Source: Elusimicrobiales bacterium (GTDB lineage Bacteria > Elusimicrobiota > Elusimicrobia > Elusimicrobiales > UBA9959). From it: 64,000 nt of DNA. The notes beneath the pieces are model-generated. The model was not told the DNA's origin. It ran no database searches and saw only the letters and a program-made list of their open reading frames with translations. Location of the stretch: the NCBI GenBank assembly GCA_028688015.1, contig JAQTZB010000001.1, positions 744,388 through 808,387 of the forward strand, read 5' to 3'. A program made the translations under genes and the position numbers. Shown in pieces: positions 8,678 through 17,233 of the stretch (its first letter is position 1; each line of letters begins with the position of its first letter).

Positions 8678-10525
8678 CTATTCTTTGCCGGTCAGTTTGA
8701 TCTCTACCATCGCCTTGGTGGCCTCGCTGACCTTGGAACTCATGTCCATGCGCGCCTTGTCTATCTTGTATTTCTCGGACAGCCGCGCCGCCACCATGTT
8801 CACGCGGTTCTCGGCCAGGGTGTCCGCGTTCGGCTCGCCCGAATAGGCGTAGCCGGTAAGCTGTATGTTGGCCATGGGGTAGTAGCCCATGGTTTCCGCC
8901 ACCTGCGCCAGGCGCTTCTCGCTGCTGCTGGTGAGCGCGTTGGCCTCCGTGAAAAAGACTTTGTAGCTGAACTGGCCGGACAACTCACCTGGCGGGGCAG
9001 ATTCGCCCGCCGCGGGAGCGGCGTCGCCGGCGGAGGAGGTCTCGCCGCCTTCGGCTGGCGGGGCTTCCTCTTCGGGCGCCGGCTTCTTGACGGGGCGGGC
9101 CTTCTTCTTAGAGGGCGCCTTCTTCAGGGTCTTGCCCTTTTTCCCGGCGCCCTTCAGCAGCTTGCCGGATACGCCGCCCTTCACGCCCTTGGCGTTCAGC
9201 GAGCGGGTCTTAACTCCGGATTTCGTCACCTTCTCGGCCGCAGGCTTCTGGGTTTTCTTGGCCAGCAGCGCCTTCTCTTCTTCCGGAGTGGGGCGGATGG
9301 CCAGCAGGCGGCTCAGGGAGGTTTCCCGCCCCTCCACGTCCGTGGCGGTAACGGTGAACATATACTTGCCGGACGGATAAGGGGCGCCGAAAAATTTCTT
9401 GCGGCCGTTCCAGAAGCTCTGGTTGAACTGCGGGCCGGAGCCGGACATCTCCTGGAGCAGCAGGCGGCTGCCGTCCTTCTGCACCTCGAAGATCTGGAAC
9501 TTCCAGCTAGGCTGGCCGATAGGCGACTCGAAAGCGGAGAACTCGACTATGGCCCCCTCATTGTTGTGCACCGCTATCGCCGTCGGGTAGATGCCCAGCG
9601 AGACCTTGGGGCCCTTGGTCTGCAGGTCCTCCAGGTCTTTCAGGCGCGGCTGCTTATCATAGTCAAAGAGAATTATAATACCGCTTATATTAGTAAGTTC
9701 CTTAGGAAAGCGGATGTCGGTGCCGGTCAGGTTGACCTCCAGGCGGGACTTGGAGACGCCGCGGGATTCGAAATAGGAGTTGAGGGCGATGGCCCTGCGG
9801 ATGCTCTTTATCTTCACGTCGCCTTCCGCGGAGCCCTCCGGCAGCAGCAGCGCGTTGCCCTTGCCCAGCGTGAACAGCAGGCCCGAGAGCAGGCCCAGCA
9901 TCTTATCGGTGCCGGGGCGGAAGGTGGTCTCCGCTGCGAAGAAATAGTTGGCGTCCAGCGTCAGGGCCTTCGGCAGGCCTTCGGCGCCCATGTAAACCTT
10001 AACGGCGTCGGAGCGGCCCAGTTCCAGCAGGATGTCGCGCCGCATCTGGGCTATCTTGGAGGTGATCTTGTCGTTGACGCGTTCGCGCTGCGCCTCGGCG
10101 TCGTCGCGGGCGGCCAGGTCGGCCTCCTCCTCCTCCTGGGTCTCCTTCAGCCTGACGCCCAACGGCACGGCCTGGCGGCCAGAAGGGGTCGTCTTGGGCT
10201 GGGACACCTCGGTAAGGGTGGTGGGCTCCGCGCCGCGGTCCTTCACCGTGTTCACGCCGGTGTTCATGCGCAGCGTGATCTTGGTAATATACTCGTTGGC
10301 CAGCGCCTTCTCGGACGGGCTGCCTTTCACCAGGATGTCCATGAAGCGGTCCATGGCCTCGGTGTCTTCCCCCTCGTGGTAAAGCCGTATAGCCTGCTCC
10401 ATGGAGCGGCTGACGCCGGATTTCGCGGCCTGCGCGGAAAGGGAGGGCGCTAAAGGGCCGGCCGCGGCGGCGAACAGCGTCAGCGCCGCTGGCAGCAAAA
10501 ATTTAAAATAGTTCTTCGTTTTCAT
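8678..10525 (-). CDS. Secreted protein with two OmpA-like domains, first gene of pilus operon
   Basis: 615 residues with a signal peptide (cleavage near SAQA, about 32). A short TPR/helical part (38-75), a first OmpA/MotB-like region (about 180-285), a FlgD-type Ig-like domain (about 290-395, with NGRKKFFGAPYPSGKY), a Lys/Ala/Pro-rich linker (about 400-500), and a second OmpA-like region (about 505-612, with NADTLAENR). OmpA-like domains bind peptidoglycan, so the likely role is to fix the pilus machine to the cell wall, as FimV or TsaP do elsewhere. Only 17 nt separate it from pilMN. The specific family is not recognised. Confidence 0.7.
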   Translation of the reverse strand: MKTKNYFKFLLPAALTLFAAAAGPLAPSLSAQAAKSGVSRSMEQAIRLYHEGEDTEAMDRFMDILVKGSPSEKALANEYITKITLRMNTGVNTVKDRGAEPTTLTEVSQPKTTPSGRQAVPLGVRLKETQEEEEADLAARDDAEAQRERVNDKITSKIAQMRRDILLELGRSDAVKVYMGAEGLPKALTLDANYFFAAETTFRPGTDKMLGLLSGLLFTLGKGNALLLPEGSAEGDVKIKSIRRAIALNSYFESRGVSKSRLEVNLTGTDIRFPKELTNISGIIILFDYDKQPRLKDLEDLQTKGPKVSLGIYPTAIAVHNNEGAIVEFSAFESPIGQPSWKFQIFEVQKDGSRLLLQEMSGSGPQFNQSFWNGRKKFFGAPYPSGKYMFTVTATDVEGRETSLSRLLAIRPTPEEEKALLAKKTQKPAAEKVTKSGVKTRSLNAKGVKGGVSGKLLKGAGKKGKTLKKAPSKKKARPVKKPAPEEEAPPAEGGETSSAGDAAPAAGESAPPGELSGQFSYKVFFTEANALTSSSEKRLAQVAETMGYYPMANIQLTGYAYSGEPNADTLAENRVNMVAARLSEKYKIDKARMDMSSKVSEATKAMVEIKLTGKE

Positions 10526-10603
10526 GATACGGCTCTCTGCGCTTTAAAGCTGTCCGGTATATTTAACCTTTTCCTGTTTACCTAATTATTACAGGATTGT
10601 TAC

Positions 10604-10685
10604 AAAACTATGTTTGTGCCGCTTCAAGCGCTATGCGCATCAGGCGGCCAAAACTATGTTTGTGCCGCTTCAAGCGCTATGCGCA
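10604..10685. repeat. Two direct copies of a 36-bp repeat ahead of the pilus operon
   Basis: Copies at 10604-10639 and 10650-10685 are identical over 36 bp, and similarity continues into the next bases (GGCGGCC), giving a 46-bp period. Each copy contains two overlapping small palindromes, CGCTTcAAGCG and GCGCtatGCGC. The pair sits in the 169-bp gap between the PglL-like gene (3' end) and the first pilus gene (5' end). Only two units and one 46-bp period, so not a CRISPR array; more like a REP-type element or binding sites. Confidence 0.9.
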
Positions 10686-10694
10686 AGGCGGCCG

Positions 10695-13298
10695 CTACTT
10701 CAGGGCCTGCAGGCGCTGCGCTACGGCGGCGTTGCCCGGCTCCACATCTAGAAAACGGCGCCACTCTTCGCGCGCCAGCGCGGTCTCCCCCTCTTTCTCG
10801 TAAATGACCGCCAGGCCGTAGCGGGCCTGGTTATCTGCGTAATTCTGCCGGACCAAGGCCGCCAGTTCGGCCTTCGCCTCCGGCAGGCGGCCGGCCTTGA
10901 AATAGAGTTTGGCGCGCAGCAGGCGCGCCTTGGGGGAGGCCGGCGCCAGCGCCAGCAGCGCGTCCGCGGCCTTCAGGTCGGCAGGCGCCGCGGCGGGCCC
11001 GGCCATGACCCGCTCGAGGCGCAGGTACTCCGACAGCCAGCGCAGCTGCGGGTCGTCCCGCAGGCCCAGCTGCCGCGAGACGCCGGCCAGGTTCTGCTGC
11101 AGCATCGCGTTACCGGGGTCGGCGCGCACGCCGCCGCCGTAGGCGCGGTGCGCCTCCTCCGGCTTCTTCAGCAGCGTATAAAAATAACCAAGGGTGTTCC
11201 ACATGTTAGGGTCGTCGGGGAAGATCCTGACGGCCTCCTCGAAGTCGGCGGCCGCCCGGCCCGCCACCGCGGCCCGGTCCGGCGCGGAGAAATAGATCTC
11301 GGCCAGCGCCTGCCAGGTGGTAGGGTTCAACGGGTTGATCACCGAAGAAACCCGCAATAGCCGCAGCGCCTCTTCCGTCCGCCCGAGCCGCTTGAGCACT
11401 ATCGCGAGGTTGAAATAGATCTCGTCGTAGCCGGCGTTGGAACGCAGCGCCTCTCCGTAAGCCCACGCGCCCTTCTCCAGGTCGCCGGAGCGCACATAGG
11501 CGTTGCCGTACTCGTAGTTGCTGTTCACCTCCCGCGGATGGGCCTCCCAGGCGGCGCGCAACTCGCGCACGGCCGCGGGCAGAGCGCCCGCGCGCATGGC
11601 CCGGAAGCCGGTGAAATAGTGGTATTCGCGCATGAACTGGCGCTGCCAGGACCAGATCCCGGCGGCGCAGCCGAAGACGAGCAGCCAGGCCAGGGCGGCG
11701 GAGACGCGAGGCCGGCGCCACGGTACCGGCGTCGACGGCCCCGCCGCTTTTAGCGCCAGCGAACCGGCGACCCACCAGAACGCGAGGCCGGGCACGGCGA
11801 AATGAAGCGAGACGTTCAGCAGGTTGTCGGCCAGCGCGCCGGCCAGGCCCGCGGCCAGCGGCACGGCCCCGTAGCCGGCCTCGGGGCCGGCCGCGCGGTA
11901 GAAGCGCCAGAAGCCGTAGAACAGCGCGGCCAGGAACCAGAGGTAGACGCCCAGCCCGACGAGCCCGGCCTGGGACCACTGCTCCAGCACCTCGTTATGC
12001 GCGTTGTTGGCGTGGGTGCGCATGGGCCGCATAACCGGGAAATTGGCTATCAGCCTGCCCTGGTAAAACGGGTAGAACAGTTCAAACTGGCCCCAGCCCT
12101 TGCCCAGCAGCGGATTTTCCAGCCCCATCTGCCAGGCGCTGGTCCAGATCAGCAGGCGCTGGTGGAAGGATTGGTAGACGCGGCCTTCGTCGCCGGCCAG
12201 GCTGACAGAGGCGCCCGAGCCGATGCCGCTGGCGGCCTCGGCAACGCGGTCCGCCAGGCCGGAGCTGAACGGCTTCAGGGAATCCGACGGCCACAAGGCC
12301 AGCACCAGCAGCGCCGCGGCGAAGAACGGGTAGAGGAATTTTTTATTCGCCTTGAGCTGGGCGCGGTGAGAGGTGAAGGCGAACAGGAAGGCGAAGCCGA
12401 CGGCCAGGCCTATCCACGACGAGCGCGTCAGGCTGCACATCAGCATGCCGAGGTAGGACAGCAGCACCAGCCCGTAAAAAGCGCGCTGCGTGCCCGACCT
12501 GGCCTTCATCAGCAGCGAGGCGGCCAGCGGCGCGAGTATTACCAGGTAGGTGGAAACGAAGTTCGGGTTGCCGAAGGTGGAGACCGAGCGGTTGCCGTAG
12601 GCGCCCAGCAGCTTGGCCCAAACCAATTCGACGTGGAAATACTGCAGGATGCCGTAGAGCGCCGCCACCGCGCCGGAGGCCAGCGCGAGGTGCAGGATAT
12701 CCTCCTGGCGGACCCGGCGGATGAGCAGGTAGACGGCCGTGAAGCCGGTGACCCAGACCAGGAAGCCGTACGGGTCGAAGAGCCGGTCGAACAGCCCGTC
12801 GCCGGCCGGGGACATCCGAAGCGCGGGGAACAGGAACCAGAGCGAGCCCCAGCCCAGGATGAAAAGCAGCCATTTGCCGGCGGGCACTTCGTCGTCGGCC
12901 CCGCCATAGGGCACGCTCATAGCCAGGTAAAAAGCGCCCAGGCAGTTGATCAGGAAAAAGAGCAGCGCCTTAAGCCCCTCTGAGGCCATGGCCGGCCGGA
13001 AGAACGGCGCGTGGCCGAACCAGGCCCAGGCGAAGGAGAGCAGGTAGACCAGCCCCAGCGCGGCCAGCGGGCGGGTCAGCGGGGTGGCGGGCAGCAGCCA
13101 GGCCCCGCGCCTGGCGGACTGCCACAGGAACAGGCCGGCCGCGGCCAGCAGGCCGGAGTTCAGCAGCGAGATCTGCAGGTAATACGGGTTGCGGGTGAGC
13201 CCCGTAAAGAACAGCAGCGGCGACACGAAAAAAACCGCCGCCAGCAGCAAGGCCAGCGGGGCGCGCGGCACCGGGAGGTTGTTTTCCGTGTCAGCCAT
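10695..13298 (-). CDS. O-antigen ligase / PglL-like membrane protein with TPR tail
   Basis: 867 residues. About 11-12 membrane segments fill residues 15-545, with the Wzy_C-type periplasmic loop motif HANNAHNEVLEQW near 440 followed by GLVGLGVYLW. From about 560 to the end there are TPR repeats (for example YGNAYVRSGDLEKGAWAY). The family includes the O-antigen ligase WaaL, polymerase Wzy and pilin O-oligosaccharyltransferase PglL, all moving undecaprenyl-linked glycans in the periplasm. Next to a pilus operon, pilin glycosylation is a fair guess. The ATG directly abuts the stop of the upstream paralogue. Confidence 0.82.
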   Translation of the reverse strand: MADTENNLPVPRAPLALLLAAVFFVSPLLFFTGLTRNPYYLQISLLNSGLLAAAGLFLWQSARRGAWLLPATPLTRPLAALGLVYLLSFAWAWFGHAPFFRPAMASEGLKALLFFLINCLGAFYLAMSVPYGGADDEVPAGKWLLFILGWGSLWFLFPALRMSPAGDGLFDRLFDPYGFLVWVTGFTAVYLLIRRVRQEDILHLALASGAVAALYGILQYFHVELVWAKLLGAYGNRSVSTFGNPNFVSTYLVILAPLAASLLMKARSGTQRAFYGLVLLSYLGMLMCSLTRSSWIGLAVGFAFLFAFTSHRAQLKANKKFLYPFFAAALLVLALWPSDSLKPFSSGLADRVAEAASGIGSGASVSLAGDEGRVYQSFHQRLLIWTSAWQMGLENPLLGKGWGQFELFYPFYQGRLIANFPVMRPMRTHANNAHNEVLEQWSQAGLVGLGVYLWFLAALFYGFWRFYRAAGPEAGYGAVPLAAGLAGALADNLLNVSLHFAVPGLAFWWVAGSLALKAAGPSTPVPWRRPRVSAALAWLLVFGCAAGIWSWQRQFMREYHYFTGFRAMRAGALPAAVRELRAAWEAHPREVNSNYEYGNAYVRSGDLEKGAWAYGEALRSNAGYDEIYFNLAIVLKRLGRTEEALRLLRVSSVINPLNPTTWQALAEIYFSAPDRAAVAGRAAADFEEAVRIFPDDPNMWNTLGYFYTLLKKPEEAHRAYGGGVRADPGNAMLQQNLAGVSRQLGLRDDPQLRWLSEYLRLERVMAGPAAAPADLKAADALLALAPASPKARLLRAKLYFKAGRLPEAKAELAALVRQNYADNQARYGLAVIYEKEGETALAREEWRRFLDVEPGNAAVAQRLQALK

Positions 13299-15743
13299 TT
13301 AGCGCGTTTCTATCCCCGTCACCGTCACCAGGGAGGCTTTTTCCTTTTCGGCCGCCTTCGCCAGCTCCGGGAACCTGGAGTATACCACCTGCAGGTTGCG
13401 GCGCGCCTGCTCGTAATTCGGGTCTTTCTCCAGGGCCAGCCGGTAATTCCTGGCGGCCTCGGGGAACTTGTTCAGTGCGTACTGTACGTTGGCCAGCAGC
13501 GTATAGCCTTCGGGGCTGCCGTGGTTGTGGTCCTTCTTGTAGCACTTCCACGCCTCGACGTTGTTCTTGTACTCCCGCTCGGCGGATTTCAGGTCGTTGC
13601 GCATGATATAGACCTGCGCCTTGCGGTAATAGTTCGGCTGGTAGACCGGGTCCAGGTTCTCGTAGAGATTGTAGCGGGCCAGCGCCATGTCGAGGTACTC
13701 CTGCGCCTCTTTCTGCTTGCCCTGCCGCGCCAGGTGGTCGTGCATTTTCATGTAGAGCGTGCCCACCTGGTGGTGCATCTGCACGTAGTTGGGCGCTATC
13801 GAGCGCACGTACTCGTAGGCCTCCATGGCCCGCTCGAAGTCGTCCCGGGGCTGGTTATTGGTATCCCCCCACTCCGGCCGGTACGCCCGCTCCATGTTGA
13901 AGCGGTCGTTGAAGACGTTGCCGGTGAAGTAGTACGGCATGATGAAGAACTGGTTGAGCTTGTTGACCCGCTTGTAATAGCCGATCGCGTCCTCCCACTT
14001 GCCCTGCTTGGAGAAGAAGATGGCCATGTTGTGGTAGACGTCGCCCTTGAACCAGCCCCAAAAGTAATAAATAGGGAACAGTGTCAGCAGGACCACCACC
14101 GGCACCGCGGCCGAGACGCCCTTCAGCATCACGCCGCAGAAGGAATAGACGGCGTAGCCGACGCACAGCAGCATCAGCGCCCAGGAGATGTGCCACTGCA
14201 GGATCTCGCCCCCGGCGATGTAGTTGCGCAGCGGGCCCTGCAGGCCGGCGAACTCGCTGAGCACCAGCCAGGCGGCGTAGAGCACGCCCGCCACGCCGGC
14301 CGCGCGGGCCACCCAGACCAGCATGGGGTAGAAGCCGTCCTTGCCGGCCGGGTTGGCGGCCTCGTCCTTGGCTTCCTGGGACTCCTCTTTATAGTGCAGT
14401 TCCCAGAGCGCGTGGCCGCGCGCCAGGACGATTATGACGCCCGGCAGCAGGCCCAGGTAGACGCCGGAAGAAACGAAGCGCATGCTGACGTCGGTGAAGT
14501 TATGCGCCAGCATGCCCAGCAGCGCGGTCAGGTAGCCCAACAGGTCGTAGGCCACCGGCGGCGGCCGCGCCCCTTTCAGGTTGGCCGTCAGCGAGCCCAG
14601 CGCGCGCAGGCCCACCGTGGTCACGAAGAAGATTATCCACAGGTACAGCCCGAAGCCTATCAGGCCGTTGTCCATCCACTGCTCCAGGTGCTCGTCCTCG
14701 GCGTGATCGGTCTCGGTGTTGTGCTTGCCCTCTATGTGGAAGATCTCCGGGCGGCGGAAAGCGGGGTAGATGACCTTGAAGCTGCCTACCCCGACGCCTA
14801 CCAGGGGGTGGGTCTCGATCATCTCCCAGGTGGACAGCCACGTGTTTATGCGGAAACTATAGGAGAGCGGGTTGCCCAGGAGATAGATGATGAGGAAGGC
14901 CGCGGCCGGGATGATGGACGCCAGGGCCACGAACGCGCTTTTGCTGATCCTCAACTTCTCCCGCAGAAAGAAGTAGCCATAGAACACCGAGAACAGGAAG
15001 GCCGAGATGCCGAAACCGAGGAAGGCGCCTTTGGTCTCGGTGGCGTAGAGGCAGAGCAGGTTCATGCCGATGAGCGGCAGCAGGAACACTGACTTGCGCT
15101 TCATCCACTGGGTGACTATGATCGGCAGGATCAGCACCAGGAAGTTGCCGAAGAAGTTGGGATTGCCGTAGGTGGAGAACACGCGCGGCCCGAAGGCCCA
15201 GCGCCAGACGAACGGGTCCAGCCCGGGACCGGCGTCCTTGGGCGGGAAGAAGCGGGTATCGAGGAACTGCACCACGCCGTAGCCGATGGCTATGTAGGCG
15301 GTGATCAGCAGCACCTTGGTCAGGCGGTCGACGGCGCTGGCGGTGAACTCGCGGATGATTATCAGCGTGACCGACATGTACAGCAGGTAGCGCACGAAGT
15401 CGTCCACGCTGGGCCCCCTGTAGGGCGCGCTGAGGAACGAAACTATCACGTAGACCAGGTAGGCGAAGAAAGGCGCCAGGAAGACGAAGTCCTCGCGGCG
15501 GAAGGCGCGGCGGCCCTCCAGGACCAGCAGCGAGGCCCACAGGCCCAGCAGGCCGAAGCCGCCCATCTGCAGCAGGGTGATCTTGACCTGGGCGGAATCG
15601 TAGGTGCGCAGGTAGAAGGTGTCGGAGATCAGGAGGTAGAGCACCGGCAGCCACCACCAGATGGCCTTGCGGGCGAAACTTACCCCCGGGGCGAAACTAA
15701 TATCGTCGAACTCTGAAGCCGGCAGGTTGGTTTTTTTGGACAT
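13299..15743 (-). CDS. O-antigen ligase / PglL-like membrane protein with TPR tail (paralogue)
   Basis: 814 residues with the same build as its neighbour: about 12 membrane segments (residues 28-545), a Wzy_C-like loop (TETDHAEDEHLEQW near 345, then GLIGFGLYLW), and TPR repeats from about 560 to 800. In the loop the central HANNAH of the neighbour is replaced by a more acidic sequence (DHAEDEH), so the two may use different acceptors or lipid-linked donors. Probably co-transcribed with the downstream gene, as stop and start are adjacent. The tRNA-Thr lies 71 bp upstream. Confidence 0.82.
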   Translation of the reverse strand: MSKKTNLPASEFDDISFAPGVSFARKAIWWWLPVLYLLISDTFYLRTYDSAQVKITLLQMGGFGLLGLWASLLVLEGRRAFRREDFVFLAPFFAYLVYVIVSFLSAPYRGPSVDDFVRYLLYMSVTLIIIREFTASAVDRLTKVLLITAYIAIGYGVVQFLDTRFFPPKDAGPGLDPFVWRWAFGPRVFSTYGNPNFFGNFLVLILPIIVTQWMKRKSVFLLPLIGMNLLCLYATETKGAFLGFGISAFLFSVFYGYFFLREKLRISKSAFVALASIIPAAAFLIIYLLGNPLSYSFRINTWLSTWEMIETHPLVGVGVGSFKVIYPAFRRPEIFHIEGKHNTETDHAEDEHLEQWMDNGLIGFGLYLWIIFFVTTVGLRALGSLTANLKGARPPPVAYDLLGYLTALLGMLAHNFTDVSMRFVSSGVYLGLLPGVIIVLARGHALWELHYKEESQEAKDEAANPAGKDGFYPMLVWVARAAGVAGVLYAAWLVLSEFAGLQGPLRNYIAGGEILQWHISWALMLLCVGYAVYSFCGVMLKGVSAAVPVVVLLTLFPIYYFWGWFKGDVYHNMAIFFSKQGKWEDAIGYYKRVNKLNQFFIMPYYFTGNVFNDRFNMERAYRPEWGDTNNQPRDDFERAMEAYEYVRSIAPNYVQMHHQVGTLYMKMHDHLARQGKQKEAQEYLDMALARYNLYENLDPVYQPNYYRKAQVYIMRNDLKSAEREYKNNVEAWKCYKKDHNHGSPEGYTLLANVQYALNKFPEAARNYRLALEKDPNYEQARRNLQVVYSRFPELAKAAEKEKASLVTVTGIETR

Positions 15744-15814
15744 GATTTACTAAAGAACGTCGGAAGGTAAGAAGAACTGCGGAAAGACCGCGCCCACCCC
15801 TGTAGAAAAATTTA

Positions 15815-15887
15815 AGCCGAGGATGGGACTTGAACCCACAACCTATCGCTTACGAAGCGAGCGCTCTACCAATTGAGCTACCTCGGC
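15815..15887 (-). tRNA. tRNA-Thr (CGT)
   Basis: A full cloverleaf is readable on the minus strand: 7-bp acceptor stem GCCGAGG/CCTCGGC, D arm GCTC/GAGC, anticodon loop TTCGTAA (anticodon CGT), T arm GTGGG-TTCAAGT-CCCAT. Discriminator is T at 15815; CCA is not encoded. The first anticodon-stem pair (27-43) is a C-T mismatch. A consensus-like promoter lies just upstream (15900-15927). Confidence 0.92.
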
Positions 15888-15899
15888 AACCGGATAATA

Positions 15900-15927
15900 A
15901 TTATATATAAATCTTAAGGCAAGTCAA
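15900..15927 (-). promoter_or_regulatory. Sigma-70-type promoter for tRNA-Thr
   Basis: On the minus strand TTGACT (15922-15927) and TATAAT (15900-15905) are separated by 16 bp; predicted start is a few bases before the tRNA 5' end. Confidence 0.75.
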
Positions 15928-15952
15928 AACTTTCCCCTCAAAAAGGGTCCCG

Positions 15953-16017
15953 GGGGACGCTGATGATTTGGTGACTATTTGCCGAAACAACGGCAATTTA
16001 GGAATACGGTCTTCAGC
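15953..16017 (+). repeat. Left copy of cassette-flanking repeat
   Basis: 65 bp aligning without gaps to 17155-17219; the first 32 bp differ at only two positions. Begins GGGGACGCTGATGATTT. Unlike the right copy it lacks the closing inverted arm. Confidence 0.85.
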
Positions 16018-16040
16018 ACGAAGACGCACAATTGGCTACT

Positions 16041-16670
16041 TTAACTCGGATACGCTCCAGTCGACTCCAACAAGTATTGCACTTCATCGTATAAACCTTG
16101 AAATTGGTAAACATTCTTTTCCTTCGCCCAAGATATCCCGAAAACAGAAGAGGCCGTACGCTTAATACGCGCCCACGTTCTTCCATAACCCGATCGTGGA
16201 TCTTTATGCGGGACAAGGACCTCTGCGCTTAAAATGATCCGTATCGCTTTCTCATTCGCATCCTTGTCCTGCCCGATACTTCCAAAATGCAAAAAGCCTA
16301 TGCCCGCCCCGTAAGGTATTGCCAGGAGATCCTCTTCATTGTATTTCCCATTTTCATCTTTCCACCGCACGCTGCGTGCATGGATTTTATTGATCTCGCA
16401 TTTTTGTATTTGTTGTGCACCAACTGATACGGCATATTTGGAAGGGAACCCAGGAGCCATTCCCACATACGCACTCAAAATTATTTTCTTAGAGGACTTA
16501 AAGGTATATACGCAAAAAACAGATGTATCAGATTTTTCCACCGCAACGCCCCTCGGCAAAAGAACCACAGTGTCCGTATTATCGAACTTATACTGCACCC
16601 CGTCGTTAGCGGATACCTTCAATATCCCTATAAAGAGGAAGATGACAAGAACTAATTTCACTTGCGCCAT
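16041..16670 (-). CDS. Exported protein of unknown function in AT-rich cassette
   Basis: I choose the ATG at 16670 (209 residues) because it opens a clean signal peptide (MAQVKLVLVIFLFIGILKVSA); the frame is open further upstream to 16745, but that would overlap the preceding gene. The mature part is a mixed alpha/beta sequence with a C-terminal stretch FGISWAKEKNVYQFQGLYDE and no domain I recognise. It starts 28 nt after the gene upstream, so the two are probably co-transcribed. Base composition differs from the surrounding genes. Confidence 0.6.
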   Translation of the reverse strand: MAQVKLVLVIFLFIGILKVSANDGVQYKFDNTDTVVLLPRGVAVEKSDTSVFCVYTFKSSKKIILSAYVGMAPGFPSKYAVSVGAQQIQKCEINKIHARSVRWKDENGKYNEEDLLAIPYGAGIGFLHFGSIGQDKDANEKAIRIILSAEVLVPHKDPRSGYGRTWARIKRTASSVFGISWAKEKNVYQFQGLYDEVQYLLESTGAYPS

Positions 16671-16698
16671 ATAGCCGTTAAATTCGTCCCCTACGCCA

Positions 16699-17145
16699 TT
16701 AATCGCACCACAGTTGCTCCCTTGATTCGCAGCCGGCAAAGTCACATTTCGGGTAGGTTATACTGAGAAGTTTCCGCCTGTTCAGTTGATATACGACGAT
16801 AATGTTCCTATCCGCATCAGACTTTACAGCCTTCACCAACACATATTTAAAAACAAGAAGGTTCTCTGGGATCACCCACCCGGACTGATGGTGGTCCTTA
16901 ATATCAGGACTGCCCAGGGTTACTAATACCTGATCGATTTTGGTTGAACAATCCATCGCTTTTGCGGCCTTGTATATTTCAGCTATGGCACGCCTATCTC
17001 TCCCCCGCGGCCCGCTACTCCCTTGCCGCGATTGCTCTGAAATGGCTATCGTCGCGGCAAAATTTACAGCGGACCGATTGCGATAAAACACGGAAGCGTG
17101 GTAAAACAGAATTGCAACCAGTATCAAGGCTATGTATTTGCGCAT
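16699..17145 (-). CDS. Small membrane-anchored protein of unknown function in AT-rich cassette
   Basis: 148 residues. An N-terminal hydrophobic stretch (about 4-20) is a signal anchor or signal peptide. The segment KIDQVLVTLGSPDIKD followed by strands KYVLVKAV and IIVVYQL loosely recalls the SmpA/BamE fold (a G-x-P-D turn then beta strands), but the match is weak. Three cysteines lie near the C-terminus. The gene ends before the right flanking repeat (17155). Function unknown. Confidence 0.55.
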   Translation of the reverse strand: MRKYIALILVAILFYHASVFYRNRSAVNFAATIAISEQSRQGSSGPRGRDRRAIAEIYKAAKAMDCSTKIDQVLVTLGSPDIKDHHQSGWVIPENLLVFKYVLVKAVKSDADRNIIVVYQLNRRKLLSITYPKCDFAGCESREQLWCD

Positions 17146-17154
17146 ATAGGACCA

Positions 17155-17225
17155 GGGGACGCTGATGATTTAATGACTATTTGCCGCCACCAGCGACAAT
17201 CAGGAATATAGTCATCAGCGTCCCC
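17155..17225 (+). repeat. Right copy of cassette-flanking repeat, complete palindrome
   Basis: 71 bp with perfect 14-bp inverted ends, GGGGACGCTGATGA (17155-17168) and its complement (17212-17225). An inner ATGACTAT/ATAGTCAT pair (17173-17180 and 17208-17215) gives an alternative stem. Ends 8 bp before the stop of the oxidoreductase gene. Confidence 0.88.
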
Positions 17226-17233
17226 CCGGTGTA

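Larger units (their letters stand above)
15953..17225. mobile_element. Putative repeat-bounded cassette carrying two unknown genes
   Basis: About 1.27 kb of visibly more AT-rich DNA between two same-direction copies of a palindromic repeat, lying between a tRNA-Thr and the aldehyde oxidoreductase gene. It carries two small genes with export signals and no transposase or integrase. Codon use is looser than in the neighbours (many A/T third positions). It could have moved by recombination between the repeats or been mobilised in trans; the repeat itself resembles a miniature palindromic element. Confidence 0.45.

Noticed and set aside
10604..10685. CRISPR array from direct repeats
   Set aside because: Only two copies and a 10-bp spacer; no cas genes anywhere in the window.
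13011..15092. 693-codon plus-strand frame opposite the PglL-like genes
   Set aside because: Antisense shadow spanning the junction of two real genes; no start context or domain.
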